Shown in pieces: positions 33,683 through 44,405 of a stretch of 64,000 nt of DNA (position 1 is its first letter; the number at the start of each line of letters is the position of its first letter). Position numbers and translations under genes: made by a program. This stretch comes from Stropharia rugosoannulata (Eukaryota; Basidiomycota; Agaricomycetes; Agaricales; Strophariaceae), in NCBI GenBank assembly GCA_028532985.1, contig JANCIK010000005.1, forward strand, positions 124,001 to 188,000, in the 5' to 3' direction. The notes under the pieces are model-generated. The model was given only the letters and a program-made list of their open reading frames with translations. It was not told the origin of the DNA and searched no databases.

Positions 33683-35787
33683 ATGGGCTTCAGAAAGGCT
33701 TTTTCGTTTATCGCGCAGCGCACCGAGGATCGCGAACGCGATGGCGTGGACCGTTTCCACCGCCTGCGCCCAGCCCTTACCAATTTCGCCGCGCTCGAAG
33801 ACTTAGGCGACCTTGACTCTCTTGACGCTGCCCAAGCGTCGCTTTTCAACAGCTATCGGGACGCCCTGGGCGCGGGTCTCACAGCGCATGTCCTAGCTTT
33901 TCCTCAGGACCTTTCCCATCATGCTGGCATTCGGGAACTTGCCCTTATTCTTTCTATTCTGAGCCTGAACGATAGCAACGCCTCCTTCGGTTGGGACTCA
34001 CAGGACCCCCCTAGGCGGGCAGTGTGGTACTCAGAGCCCACTCACGAACCGGTGCCCCCTTTTTCTTTCTTCATTTTTCTTCTTCACCCCGCTTACATTC
34101 GATGCGCGCTTCTCGTTCCCTAGCTTCTCTCGTACCAGGGGGCTTTCGCCACCGCCTTCCTTCCGCTCTGTGTTCCTGGAGACGAGCCTGAGCCTCGTCT
34201 TCAATGCGTGCCCTTGGCGTCGACTGGGCCCGACGTAGCGATGGGCGAGCCCTCTGGAAGCGGGACAGTTATGGAGACCATCCCTGCGCCTCCCGTCGAA
34301 GAGAGGCGCGCCTCACCTTCGTCAACTCCGCCCCCTCCTTCTCCAGACCCTGCGCCCACCGAGCCCACTCCCGCCGTGCCTGCAAAACGCAAGCGCGCCT
34401 CGCCTTCACCGACTCCTCCTCCTCCATCCCCAGACCCCGTATCTCCTCGCCTTGACGATTCCGCGCCTGCTGCGCCCTCCAAGCGCAAGCGCGCCGCGCT
34501 CGTCCCTATCTCGACTTTGCCAGTCCCGGTGATCCCCCTTGTTAAACGCACGCGCAAGGCCGCTAGTACTGGTAAGGCATTCTGCTTTTACCAGCTTATA
34601 CCATTTGTTTGACGCCCTTATTATTTTTATTTTATTTAGCGACCCAGGAGGCTGTAGCGGGGCCTTCCACCGTACGCGCCTCTCCGGCCGTTCCTAAGGT
34701 GCGCGCATCGCATACCAAGGTCGTCCCCGTAGAGGTCATTCCCAGCGGCCTCGAGGAGCTTCCACGCCTGAAGGGCGTCGATGCTTCCAAATCCCAGTAC
34801 CGCTCAACCTACCCCATTTACAATCTCCTGCCTGGCGTCTACCATGCGTCCCTGGCACTGGCTGGCGCCCCTTTACCCGACGCCATAAGCATGGCCCAAC
34901 TCCCACCTGAGGAGGCGCTGCGCGAAGCCATCATCGTTCGTCTTTTCATTTTATTTTCTCCTCTTTCGAAATTTTGTTTAATTACTTCTTTCTTTAGCCC
35001 GGGTTTACTTGCTCGCTTTGCGGGCGCCCTCAGGGCGAATCCTCTTCCACTCCTTCCCTCAAACACTTTTGTATCCTTCGCGGTCCTGGTCGGAAATGCG
35101 CGAGTTGCCGCCTAGGGGGCCAAGGTCCCTGTCTCCATACCATGACCGGCGCTGAGCTTGACAGCGCACTAGAAGGGACTTCTGGCTGGTATCGCACCTC
35201 CCCCCGTGGTGCGCGCATCTTTTATCTTTTCTTTCTACTTTACTGACTTTCTCTTCTTTTCAGAGCTTCAAGCTTCCTTCGCCCGTCTCGAGGCCTATGG
35301 TCAGCAGGCGCGCGCTGCGGAAGAGTCCCGTCAAGGCCTTCAGCGCCTCTACTTCGCCGAACTCATCCAGCTTGTGCAGCTCGCGCAGGCTATGGCAGTG
35401 ACTCTGCCAACTAATGTTATTATTGGTTCTCGCTTCACTGACTGCGAGACATTCGACGCCCTTCGATCCATGGACCTCGAACAGCTCTGCGCTTCCTATG
35501 ATGCGCTCTGCCAACCATTGGATCCCGATCACCCTATCGAGTCCGCGCCGCCGTCCTCTTCTTTCTACCGTCCCGACCATCCGCGTCAAGATCCTTCTTC
35601 CTTTGTCCCTGCCCCCCAGCCTTCTAAGGCTTCCAAAGTCCCGAAGTCGACGTCCAAAGGCAAGGGTAAAGGCAAAGGAAAAGGCAAAGCTCCCATCCAT
35701 TCCTACAAGTCCTCTCCCGTTGTTGTTAACGACTCGAGCCCTGAGGCCTCCGCTGAGGAAGAAGATGTCGTTCACATGGAGGCCTAA
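33683..35787 (+). CDS. Retrotransposon antisense gene 1 (proline-rich, cysteine cluster, KG tail)
   Basis: Exons 33,683-34,051, 34,124-34,571, 34,640-34,935, 34,998-35,208 and 35,264-35,787 join to 616 codons including stop. Order of features: leucine-rich helical start; a region of repeated PTPPPPSPDP and AKRKRA words (disordered, with nuclear signals); a segment with YPIYNLLPGVYHASL; a cysteine cluster with CSLCG, FC, CASC and CLH that could bind zinc; a glutamine- and leucine-rich helix; and a KGKGKGKGKGK tail before an acidic end. The intron at 35,209 starts with GTGCGCGCAT, using the repeated motif of this element as donor. No family was recognised. It lies antisense between the 3' LTR and pol. 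Confidence 0.65.
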
Positions 35788-36123
35788 GTCTTGCTGCGGG
35801 GCGCGCATTTTTGGCGCTTGTTTTCTCCTCTTATCTTTCCCTTTTCTTGTGCTCTCCCTTACTATTCTATCTAGCATATGTAGAATAGCTATTGTCTAGC
35901 CTAAATATGCTTTGGAATTATTTATCTTTTGCCTCCTTCCTGTGTGATCCTAAGTGCTTTATTTTCTGTAATATTCCCTGAGCGAGTACAAGTGCGATGC
36001 GCGCACATGAATGATCCGCCCTTGCTTGTATGTGCCCATCACCTTCTGCTCCTGTCCTGAGTTCCTGATCTCTCTGCAGTATCTCCTTAAGCACCTAGGT
36101 TTATCTCTGCTTGGCTAGGCCAT

Positions 36124-36138
36124 CTCTCCCCCCCACTA
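36124..36138 (-). other. Second, internal copy of the polypurine tract region
   Basis: The plus-strand sequence here repeats that at 33,073: a C-run in TCTCCCCCCCACTA, then A-rich bases, then ACTGTCCCCAGT. On the minus strand it gives AGTGGGGGGGAGAGA. It could prime plus-strand synthesis internally, but it also forms the promoter region of antisense gene 2. Confidence 0.5.
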
Positions 36139-36143
36139 TAAAT
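36137..36143 (+). promoter_or_regulatory. TATA box of antisense gene 2
   Basis: TATAAAT lies about 36 bases before the ATG at 36,179. Confidence 0.45.
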
Positions 36144-36178
36144 TCAACTGTCCCCAGTTGAGAGCTTTACTCTCTGTT

Positions 36179-37246
36179 ATGGCTCTCCGATATCAGCGCA
36201 CCGCTGTTGCTCGCCAATTCACTGTTTTACTGAGACAACTCGCCGTTCATGCGGAGCTCGCAGGGGACTGCGACAACGGCCCTTTTCACTTTCCTCTACA
36301 GTCTGCTCAATCCTCGCGCGCACTGGTAAAGTCCTTATGTTCATGCAAGCGCTTCTTCTGCTGACGTTTTCCTCCAGGATCGCATTACACTGCCTTTGCG
36401 CTTTATCGATTTCAATCGCCAATTCCTGTCTTTAGTCATGACGATCGTGTTTTACGAAGGCCGCGCTCAGCGCAGATTCAGCGATGATTATTTCGATGCG
36501 CGCATGCTCAGCAACGCCGCTCTTCACATTCTCGATCGGTACAGCCATCTTGGCATGCCTTTTCACAATCTCCCACCCTCGGAACCAACAGGGACCGCCA
36601 TTCTAGACACAGATCCCGACGCTGCCCTTGTAGTAGATGATATTAGCTACGATTGAGCCCGTGCGCGGCTCTGATGGATCGTTTAGTGCTATATATGATC
36701 CTTCAAATGAACATGTCTTTTATCGTCATGCCCTCCTTCGATACCGAAAGTAATCTCCTTCAACGCGCAAGGTCCGATCCTTCCTTCTTGCGCTTAGCTG
36801 CTCTACCCAAGCGGGCGCTAGCTGATATTCCTCTCGATGATCATGAGCGCGTCTGCCGCATCTACATAGGCGCCCTTCATTTTATCCTTGAGGCTGCGAC
36901 TGAACCGCTGCTTCCCATGACCATCTGCCTAGACATGATGCGTCATGTTCAAGACCATGCGGTGCGCGCATGTCCCCATTCTCCAGCCTTTTCGTGCGCG
37001 GCTCTGACGTCCTTGTAGCGGGCTTTGGCGCTGACCGAAGCTACCTGTCACTCGCCTCGCATATCGCACTTGTGCGCTCAGCTTCACTATAGCGAGCTCG
37101 TCCTGCGCTTGTGTGGTACTACTGATGCTGAGCGCTACGGCACCCTCCCCCACTCTGAACACTTCCAACAACTCCACTATGCCGCCCAGGTCTTTTACCA
37201 GGAAGAATTCTTTCCTGTGGGTCTTTCTCCTCGTGCGCTGCGCTGA
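36179..37246 (+). CDS. Retrotransposon antisense gene 2 (unknown)
   Basis: Exons 36,179-36,325 and 36,378-36,656 give a helical protein (ALRYQRTAVARQ, RFIDFNRQFLSLVMTIVFY) ending in an acidic tail. A second coding stretch, 36,674-36,961 joined to 37,019-37,246, follows in another frame. The intron between those two parts (36,962-37,018) starts with GTGCGCGCAT. I could not find an intron that joins the two halves in phase, so this may be two genes, or one gene with a frame break near 36,650. No family was recognised. Confidence 0.45.
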
Positions 37247-37687
37247 CCCTGACAATCACTTCTTAGGATGTTTAATTCCCGAACTGACCTTTTGCTGTCT
37301 TTCCATTGATAACTATCTATAGTCATAGCTAGCATCTATTCCTTGGTACATGTGTCATGACCCTGTATTTGAAATAAGACTGTCGGGTAACATTGTTATG
37401 CACTTTCGGCATCAATCCCAAAACAGGCATAATTTTGCCAAACGGGGAAAGACCTGCATCTCCCTTGATGCGCGCACAATCTTCCCCTTTCTTCTCGTTG
37501 CTATATGGGCTCTTGTATTCAGGTCCCTTCCATCCCACTCAATCTCCGTGAATGTAATGTCGGACAGGTGTAGCCCTGTGCTATGACCCATCTGGACCTT
37601 TTGTAAAGTCCCTCCTTTCTTAACTCCTTGGGCCTGCTGTTCGGTCGGTCACCAACTGCGCGCAGCGTTGGTCATCCCAATGAATGC

Positions 37688-37694
37688 TATATAA
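37688..37694 (+). promoter_or_regulatory. TATA box of antisense gene 3
   Basis: TATATAA lies 60 bases upstream of the ATG at 37,754, with a pyrimidine-rich leader between them. Confidence 0.55.
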
Positions 37695-37753
37695 GCGCTC
37701 GCCGTTTCTGTATGAGCGCATCGCATTTTATTCCTACTTTCTCAACCACCACT

Positions 37754-39071
37754 ATGGCTACTACTCATGCTCCTCTGTTTAACTTCACCAATGTCAAGCA
37801 TCAACTCTCACTGATCCAGGACATTCGTGGGTTGGCCTCTGCCACTCCTGCGAATTACACCGGCAGCCTGGAGCTGCTTGCTGTCGATTTGGTGCGCGCA
37901 TCGCGCGATTCCCTTGTTGTATGTTACTGACTTCGTCTGGCACGATTGCAGAACCGCTGGCGCGACGCGCACGGCGGTATCACTCGCGTTATAAACAACA
38001 ATGAAGCTATCGAGATCCTTAATGAGACTCGCGCCATATATACGTCGCTCGAGGCTGACCACCACATTCGCTCCTTCTCCCCTGCCGCCAACGCATTTAT
38101 CAACTTGCATGAACAAGTCCTCAAGGCCAAGGCTGCCGCTTCTCGTCAGCGCACCCATACCCCTACTGGACCGGTATGTTCATCTTCCTTCCCTAACCAT
38201 TTCTAGACTTAATCTCCCTTTTTGGTGCGCGCAGCGCAACGTTCGTGTTCTTACGTGTTCCGCAACTGCGGACCTTGAGACCGCCTCCGCGCCTGGAGGT
38301 ACTACATCTCCTGACTCTGACGATGACAAGGTGTGGCTAACCTTGGTTTCTTTGCCAGACATCACTAACATGCAACTTTACATGCTCCTCAAAAAGATGG
38401 CTCTTGACAATAAAGTTGAAGCCGCGACTGAGGGAGGTCCTCCCAGTAGGCAGCATACACCCGAACCGAGCCCTAACAAGAAGCGCGCCGCGCCTCCTGA
38501 TACTCCTAAACAGGTGTGTGTTTGACCCGTCTCCGCTGCGCGCACTTAGATTCTTATAGAAATACCAGCGCGAGTGCGGAGACACTCCTGGTTACCGCTC
38601 TCGTCCCCTTGGTCAAGGCATGACTTATCGTCAGACCGAGCTTCGTCGCTCATTCCGTGACGCCGCCGCAGGTGAAGCCTCTCCTAAGAAAGCCAGGCTG
38701 GGCTCAGAGGGCGTTCCTACGTTCCCCGACTCTCCTTTTATTATGCAAGGTGCGCGCACCGCACCGTTCTCTTACTAATCTTTTCTAACCTTTCTCCCTC
38801 AGGCACTTCTCTCGTTTTGGACAATGACAAGGTCAATGCTTGTCTTGATGCCGCCGCTAACCTCCTTAAGGAGCCCCTTAATACGGGTAACCCTTCCGAG
38901 TTGGTGACGCGCCGCCTCATTGGTGATTTACAAGCAGAGATCATTTGTGATCTCCACAAGGTCGACTTCATCCTCAAGCGCCGCGCGCTCCTCGTCGAGC
39001 AGCTTGTCATCTTGCAGCGCAGCCTCGACATTACTGGCGTTACTGCCACCGAGGACAAACCAGCCCAGTAG
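37754..39071 (+). CDS. Retrotransposon antisense gene 3 (unknown)
   Basis: Exons 37,754-37,891, 37,952-38,173, 38,235-38,513, 38,560-38,749 and 38,803-39,071 join to 366 codons including stop. Two introns (37,892 and 38,750) start with GTGCGCGCA, one (38,174-38,234) ends with GTGCGCGCAG, and one (38,514-38,559) contains TGCGCGCA. The protein is helical at both ends; its middle is rich in serine, threonine and proline with KKRAAPP and SPKKAR (possible nuclear signals). The C-terminus (LKRRALLVEQLVILQRSLD) looks like a coiled coil. It ends 126 bases before the pol stop on the other strand. No family was recognised. Confidence 0.65.
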
Positions 39072-39196
39072 ATAGCCTGGCTCAGTGTGCGCTGCGCGCC
39101 TTAAAGGGGCGTCTGTAGCTAGCTCTCTTTGTATTCCCATCTTCTTTACCCAATATATTATATTGTGGTCGCTTTCTTCCTACGATGCTCGCATCC

Positions 39197-42100
39197 CTAA
39201 GTGTCTTCTTCGCCCCAGTCATCATCATCTTCTTCATCCTCTTCTACTGTAAGCGCACCGCTACCCGAGGGTACACCGGGTTCATCAAAGATATAATCTT
39301 TGGGAATAGCTGGCTCATAGTCCGGCGCCTCTAACATTTTAGCTAGGTTCTCCTTGGTCTGATCAATTATATCATCCAAACCGTCTGGTAAGCGCAGCTG
39401 CCTCCGTGCAAAGTAAGGAATGAGGCGGAACGCCGCCACCTTATCCTTCAACACAGAGCCATCCATCTCTGCCACTAAGTACGCTCCACCATCTTTTCGT
39501 GCGATAATGATGTAAGGCCCATTCCACCGTGCGAGCATCTTACGGTTCAGACTGGATTCTATGCCCGAGTTCCTCATTAGCACTACATCTCCTGGCTTAA
39601 ACACATAGTCACGGATTTTAGCCGAGTGCTTCTTTTCAAATGCCCTGATCGCATCTCTTTTCGTCTTTGATACTCGTGCGCGCATCTCCTCTACTGTGTC
39701 GCGATGTTTGGCTAGTGCGCGCGCGCGATACCCTACTAACTCCTCCGTAGTCAGCACGCGATCTGGTAGTTTCACCAACCAAGTCGCTTCTGCTATGTCG
39801 AATGGTAGTATGGGGTGCGCGCCCGTTACCATGAAGAATGGGGAACACCCAAATCCTCGTCGCACAGTGATACGATCCGCCCACAACACATGGTAGAAGA
39901 ATCTACTCCAACGCTTATGCGCGCCTTCTGTCCCTCCACACGCTTTCCACAACATCTGTCTTATGTCCCAATGAGGACGCTCTATTTTTCCATTCGCTTG
40001 CGAGTTGTACGCGGAGATAGTAATCCCTGTAATCCCATACTTCTTTTCTAAATACTTGAGCGCTGCGCGGAACGGTCCACCGTTATCTGTGATGATTTCT
40101 TGTAGACAGCCCCAACGGCAGATAATGTCCTCGAATATCCACTGCGCTATCACACGGGCATTCTCTTTCTTTAACGGCCGCCCTTCCGCCCATGAGCTTA
40201 GCGCACATCTTCCGTGCACTATGTAATTATATCCATTGGAGGCCGGGGACATGTGCATAGTGTCCGCGTGTAGTTGCTGGAAGATAGACGGCGTGTGTGT
40301 CTCGGTGCGCGGGATCTGAATGATCGTCTTCTGCCTTAACTGACAGACATGACATGTTTTCACATACCAGTAGACATCCCTTTCCAACTCAGGCCACCAG
40401 AAGCGCTCGGCTAGCAGTTTGCGCGTAGCGTACGCTCCCCTGTGCCCCAAGCTGTCATGCGCTGAGCGCAGCATGCGTGTCCGCTGCGCCTGATCTATCA
40501 CCAACTTATGCGCGTCATCTATGGATCTCCGGTACATCCGCCCATCCTTGTCTAAGAAGAAGTTACGAGCATTCCTCGTAAAGTTCTGATATTCTCGCTC
40601 CGTCATGCCTTTAGGCCTAGTGGTTGGATTCTGCAACCAGTAGCGTATCATCGGCAATTTCTCATCCATATCTTTTCCTGCAGACGTCCTGTTGCGCTCA
40701 TCGTACTCCTCATCCTCCAGATCCTCTATTCTGGAGTCGGGTATGGCGTGCGCTAGTATGAATTTCTCTAAGTACTCGCGCTGCACGAGCGGTACACTCT
40801 CTTTCTGTATGAAGTCCCGCACGGCCCGCTTTTCCGCTTCCGTCTCTTCCCGTGCGCGCTCGAGCTCCTGCTGGAAACAGCCTATAGAGCGCGCTTCTGG
40901 CAACTTGCGCGCGGTGGGACCTTCAAACAACTCGTTGAGTAGTCCTGTGTATAGATACCTGCCGCGATCGTCAATCTGTTCTTTGAACTCCTCAAAGTCC
41001 AGGGGATCCGGGTCCTCTTCATAGACTTTCTCATATTCGAGCGGTCCTACCTCTTGATCATCATCTTCTTCAGAGTGCGCGTACGCCTCATCTCCCGATT
41101 GTCCTTCCCTACGCGATAAACCATCCGCACCAAAGGTTTTGCCCGCAACATGTTTCAACTGGAAGTGATACATAAGTATTTTATCTATCCAGCGATTAAT
41201 AGTCGCATTAGGGCCCATGCCCGGATTATCCAACATGCCCTTCAAGTATTTGGCATCCGTTTCTACCACCAGCTTGCGCGCACCGATGAGCCAATAATAA
41301 CAGGCTTGTAGCGCACGTAAGAGTCCATACAACTCCCGTTTAGGCTGTGAGAAACGCTGCTCGCGTTCCGTTAACAGTATTGATCCGAAGCGCGCATATA
41401 CCCTCTTCTTCGAATCTTGTGTGTCCTGCTGATAAATATAGAACCCTACTGCTCGCCACGATGTGTCAACAGCCAAAGTAATCGGCCCTGGCAATGTGTA
41501 GTCCAGTGGTTTCACGCAATGTGCGTTGCGCGCACCGTCTTTCAGCGAGTCCATGCTAGCTTGCTGAGCGGGCCCCCACTCAAAGGGTTCTTTCCCACGC
41601 AACAGCCGCTGTATGTGCTCTGCGCGCTTCGCGTAATCCGAGATGTAAATCCGTAGCAGACCCATTGTACCCATGAATGCGCGCACATCACTGATGTTCT
41701 TGCATGGCCCCCAATTGAGGATCGCATGCACTTTATCAGGTGCTGGCTTTCGTCCTTCGTATGTACACAAGTGCCCCACCACTACTATCTCAGCCGCGCA
41801 CAGTATGGACTTCTTTCCACTAAATGTTCCTCCTGAGTACTTCATGCGCTGCACGATTCTGTTGACATTCAACATGTGTTCCCATACAAATCTCCTTATT
41901 CCCTTATTCTCTGGTATCGTCTCATATCCTCCTCCTTCTAACTCGTAGCGCGTTTTAGGTCCCCTAATAGGTACATCGTCTATATAGGGTTCTGTAACTT
42001 CAGGTATTTCATCACGTAATATATATGCGACATCCTCATGAAAGATGGGCACGGAGTTCGTCCATCCCATAGGTAGGGTTACTAAGCGCAGCGCACCGAA

Positions 42101-43132
42101 CGGCGTCTGGAATGTAGTCAGGTCTCTAGAGGACTCAGCTAACAGCCGCTCATCGTACCCAACATACAAGTCCAGGATGCCGCCACATGCGCGCCCCGCA
42201 AAGTGTTCCGCTAGACTCTCCGCTGCTGGAGGCAGTCCTGAATGTGCAATGGTCACCGCATTTAACGGTTCGAGACTGTGCACAATTCTGAACAAGACCC
42301 CATCTTTCTTAGTCACTGTAAACCAGCGCGACCGGTACGATGAGCTCGAGGGCTCATACGTGCCTGCGCGAATCTTGGTGGCGATGAATTCACATACGCG
42401 CTCATACATCCCAGGTGGTATTGGAATGTTCTTCAATACCCAAGGCGTGTGTTCTACAGTGGGAATGTCTACTGGAGGGAAGAAGTCCGTACGGAATCTA
42501 CCCTTCTCTGTGTCATCCCACGCGAACGCCTCGTTCTGCTGCATGAAAACTTGATGCACCAACTTGCGCTCCTCGGACCACAGGAAATCCCCTTCATGCG
42601 CCTTGTCAATTCCCTCCATGCGCTCAGCGGTGTACCGACCTGTAGGTACGAAGTCTGGCGGATGTGGTGACAATTGCGGCATGTCCTTTAGTGGGTCTCC
42701 TTTTATCTCCCTCACTATTCTAAACTTCTCTGGTAAATCTTGATAGACGGGCCTGACTTTCTCAGCCACTGGCTTATACTTCTTTCCTGCGAGCACCGTA
42801 ACGGTTGTGGCATTCTTGCCAGTCAAGCGCTTACGCGTTACTCCTTGTCTCTTACTAGGGACCTGTTCCTCGTGCGATGCGCGGAACTGCCCCCTAGGCT
42901 CTCCTTTGACTACTTCCTCTTTGCGCCATTCGCGCTGCTGAAAATACTTGTATATTCTTTCTTTCTCATCATCCTCCATCTTTGCCTCATGTACTGCTTG
43001 AGCCATGTATACATCCCTGAGCTCAGCGCTCCCAAACCGCTTCTTATTCTTTGGTAGCGCGTACCCCGCTATCTCTATTTTCCCCGTGCGATCATCTCTG
43101 TCAAACATCAACGCGACCTCTCCTTGACGCAT
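39197..43132 (-). CDS. pol: Pol: reverse transcriptase, RNase H and integrase
   Basis: 1,311 residues from the ATG at 43,132. Reverse transcriptase: LDLYVGYDE (first catalytic Asp) and PYIDDV (YxDD box). RNase H: LAVDTS, ELYGLLRAL and ETDAKYL. Integrase: zinc site with HDSLGH and CHVC (HHCC), then catalytic D in LHADTMH, D in ITDNGGPF and E in NGKIERPH (D,D-35-E). Near the C-terminus RWNGPYII is the GPY/F module, followed by an acidic tail; no chromodomain was seen. The protease is not in this frame but in the preceding one. The ATG overlaps the protease stop (TGATG). All catalytic residues are present, so it may be functional. Confidence 0.95.
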   Translation of the reverse strand: MRQGEVALMFDRDDRTGKIEIAGYALPKNKKRFGSAELRDVYMAQAVHEAKMEDDEKERIYKYFQQREWRKEEVVKGEPRGQFRASHEEQVPSKRQGVTRKRLTGKNATTVTVLAGKKYKPVAEKVRPVYQDLPEKFRIVREIKGDPLKDMPQLSPHPPDFVPTGRYTAERMEGIDKAHEGDFLWSEERKLVHQVFMQQNEAFAWDDTEKGRFRTDFFPPVDIPTVEHTPWVLKNIPIPPGMYERVCEFIATKIRAGTYEPSSSSYRSRWFTVTKKDGVLFRIVHSLEPLNAVTIAHSGLPPAAESLAEHFAGRACGGILDLYVGYDERLLAESSRDLTTFQTPFGALRLVTLPMGWTNSVPIFHEDVAYILRDEIPEVTEPYIDDVPIRGPKTRYELEGGGYETIPENKGIRRFVWEHMLNVNRIVQRMKYSGGTFSGKKSILCAAEIVVVGHLCTYEGRKPAPDKVHAILNWGPCKNISDVRAFMGTMGLLRIYISDYAKRAEHIQRLLRGKEPFEWGPAQQASMDSLKDGARNAHCVKPLDYTLPGPITLAVDTSWRAVGFYIYQQDTQDSKKRVYARFGSILLTEREQRFSQPKRELYGLLRALQACYYWLIGARKLVVETDAKYLKGMLDNPGMGPNATINRWIDKILMYHFQLKHVAGKTFGADGLSRREGQSGDEAYAHSEEDDDQEVGPLEYEKVYEEDPDPLDFEEFKEQIDDRGRYLYTGLLNELFEGPTARKLPEARSIGCFQQELERAREETEAEKRAVRDFIQKESVPLVQREYLEKFILAHAIPDSRIEDLEDEEYDERNRTSAGKDMDEKLPMIRYWLQNPTTRPKGMTEREYQNFTRNARNFFLDKDGRMYRRSIDDAHKLVIDQAQRTRMLRSAHDSLGHRGAYATRKLLAERFWWPELERDVYWYVKTCHVCQLRQKTIIQIPRTETHTPSIFQQLHADTMHMSPASNGYNYIVHGRCALSSWAEGRPLKKENARVIAQWIFEDIICRWGCLQEIITDNGGPFRAALKYLEKKYGITGITISAYNSQANGKIERPHWDIRQMLWKACGGTEGAHKRWSRFFYHVLWADRITVRRGFGCSPFFMVTGAHPILPFDIAEATWLVKLPDRVLTTEELVGYRARALAKHRDTVEEMRARVSKTKRDAIRAFEKKHSAKIRDYVFKPGDVVLMRNSGIESSLNRKMLARWNGPYIIIARKDGGAYLVAEMDGSVLKDKVAAFRLIPYFARRQLRLPDGLDDIIDQTKENLAKMLEAPDYEPAIPKDYIFDEPGVPSGSGALTVEEDEEDDDDWGEEDT

Positions 43133-44400
43133 CAAATCATCGAGGATTGAAAATCCTGATCTGCGTTAGGGTTTTCCATCGTGCCAGGGTCCTGCAACTT
43201 AGGTTCGCGCTGCACAATCTTGGGACCGCACCCTCGGTTATAGGTGGGTACGACCAATTTGCGCTGTGTGTTGGGATCGGTGAGCGTAAGCTCAACCGTT
43301 CCATCACCGCGCGTCTTGACATTGCTCTCCGTGAGGATCTCGAACGGCCTGCCCAAGAGTACCTCATAAGCCGCTGCGCTGATGACATGTACTTGTAAAT
43401 ACACTGTCAGCCCGTTAAACACAAATGGTACATTGCGCGCTAAACCCTTGGTGGATTCCACCTGCTTATTCGCGCTCTGCATTCGTATAGTGAAGTCCGG
43501 GTCCCAACTAAGTCCTAAGCGCTCAGCGGTGTCCTGTGCCATTGACACAATCTGCGACCCACTGTCGAGCAACGTCTCTGCGTGTCCCTTGCCGTTGATG
43601 AGCGGAAATACCGCCTTCAGATGGTGCGATTCGCGCGCCACAATAAGTCCCTTAGGCTTTTCGCCTGGCTGCAGAGTCGAGACGTACTGCTCGTACGGGT
43701 CTTCCATGATGATGGTCCCCGGTTGCAGTCCGCTGCGCTCATCTGAGCAAGTAAGGAAAGTGGCCACTGGTAGCTCGTCCATCTGCATAAACTCCTCTTC
43801 CTCTTCTTCCCCTGCTAACCGCGCGATAGCCTCATCTACTTCACGCTCTTCTTCATCGTAGTCTAGTTGTAATACGCGCATCGTATTCAAATCCAATGGT
43901 ACCTTTCTTGGTACTATGCGCTCAACGAATTTTCTTCTAAAGCCTGCAGTCGAGATGCCTAACAACTGGCCCTGCGTGATCTCAATTTTCTGATTTTCTA
44001 AGTGCTTGAGGACTGCGTCAGCCTGCGCCTCATCTTCGATAGGTGCGCGCAGCTTATAAGCAGGTTTCCTCTTCTCTACTACCGGTATGGGTTCTTCCCT
44101 AACCTTAGGTTTTACTTTCTCCGGAACGCGCAGCGGAGGTACCATTACATATGGCACTGCTGCTGGTCGTGCACTAGGCCCAGCCTTTGCAGGAACCTCG
44201 AACACTACTTTCTTCTTTACTGGTGCGCTGCGCGCACCTTGCTCCTCCACTACTTCTCGTAACTCATCTTCCTCATCATCACTCGCGTCCTCAACTGATG
44301 CTCTGGGTATATTTCTGATTGGTAACTTCTTATTTGCGCCCTCCGGGTTCTTGGGTTTATCAGAGCCGCTACGCATAACTCTGCCCGCGTTTCCCTTCAT
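43132..44400 (-). CDS. Retropepsin-like aspartic protease ORF
   Basis: About 422 residues from ATG 44,400 to the TGA at 43,132-43,134. The first half is low-complexity and charged. In the second half TLLDSGSQIVSMA is the catalytic motif of a retroviral-type aspartic protease (DSG), followed by LGRPFEIL, the ILGxPF-like element. The protease cleaves Gag-Pol precursors in particles. It is a separate frame, offset by -1 from gag upstream and with pol offset by -1 from it. Gag ends six bases before this ATG, so either -1 frameshifting or stop-restart translation could express it. Confidence 0.85.
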   Translation of the reverse strand: MKGNAGRVMRSGSDKPKNPEGANKKLPIRNIPRASVEDASDDEEDELREVVEEQGARSAPVKKKVVFEVPAKAGPSARPAAVPYVMVPPLRVPEKVKPKVREEPIPVVEKRKPAYKLRAPIEDEAQADAVLKHLENQKIEITQGQLLGISTAGFRRKFVERIVPRKVPLDLNTMRVLQLDYDEEEREVDEAIARLAGEEEEEEFMQMDELPVATFLTCSDERSGLQPGTIIMEDPYEQYVSTLQPGEKPKGLIVARESHHLKAVFPLINGKGHAETLLDSGSQIVSMAQDTAERLGLSWDPDFTIRMQSANKQVESTKGLARNVPFVFNGLTVYLQVHVISAAAYEVLLGRPFEILTESNVKTRGDGTVELTLTDPNTQRKLVVPTYNRGCGPKIVQREPKLQDPGTMENPNADQDFQSSMI

Positions 44401-44405
44401 CAGAC

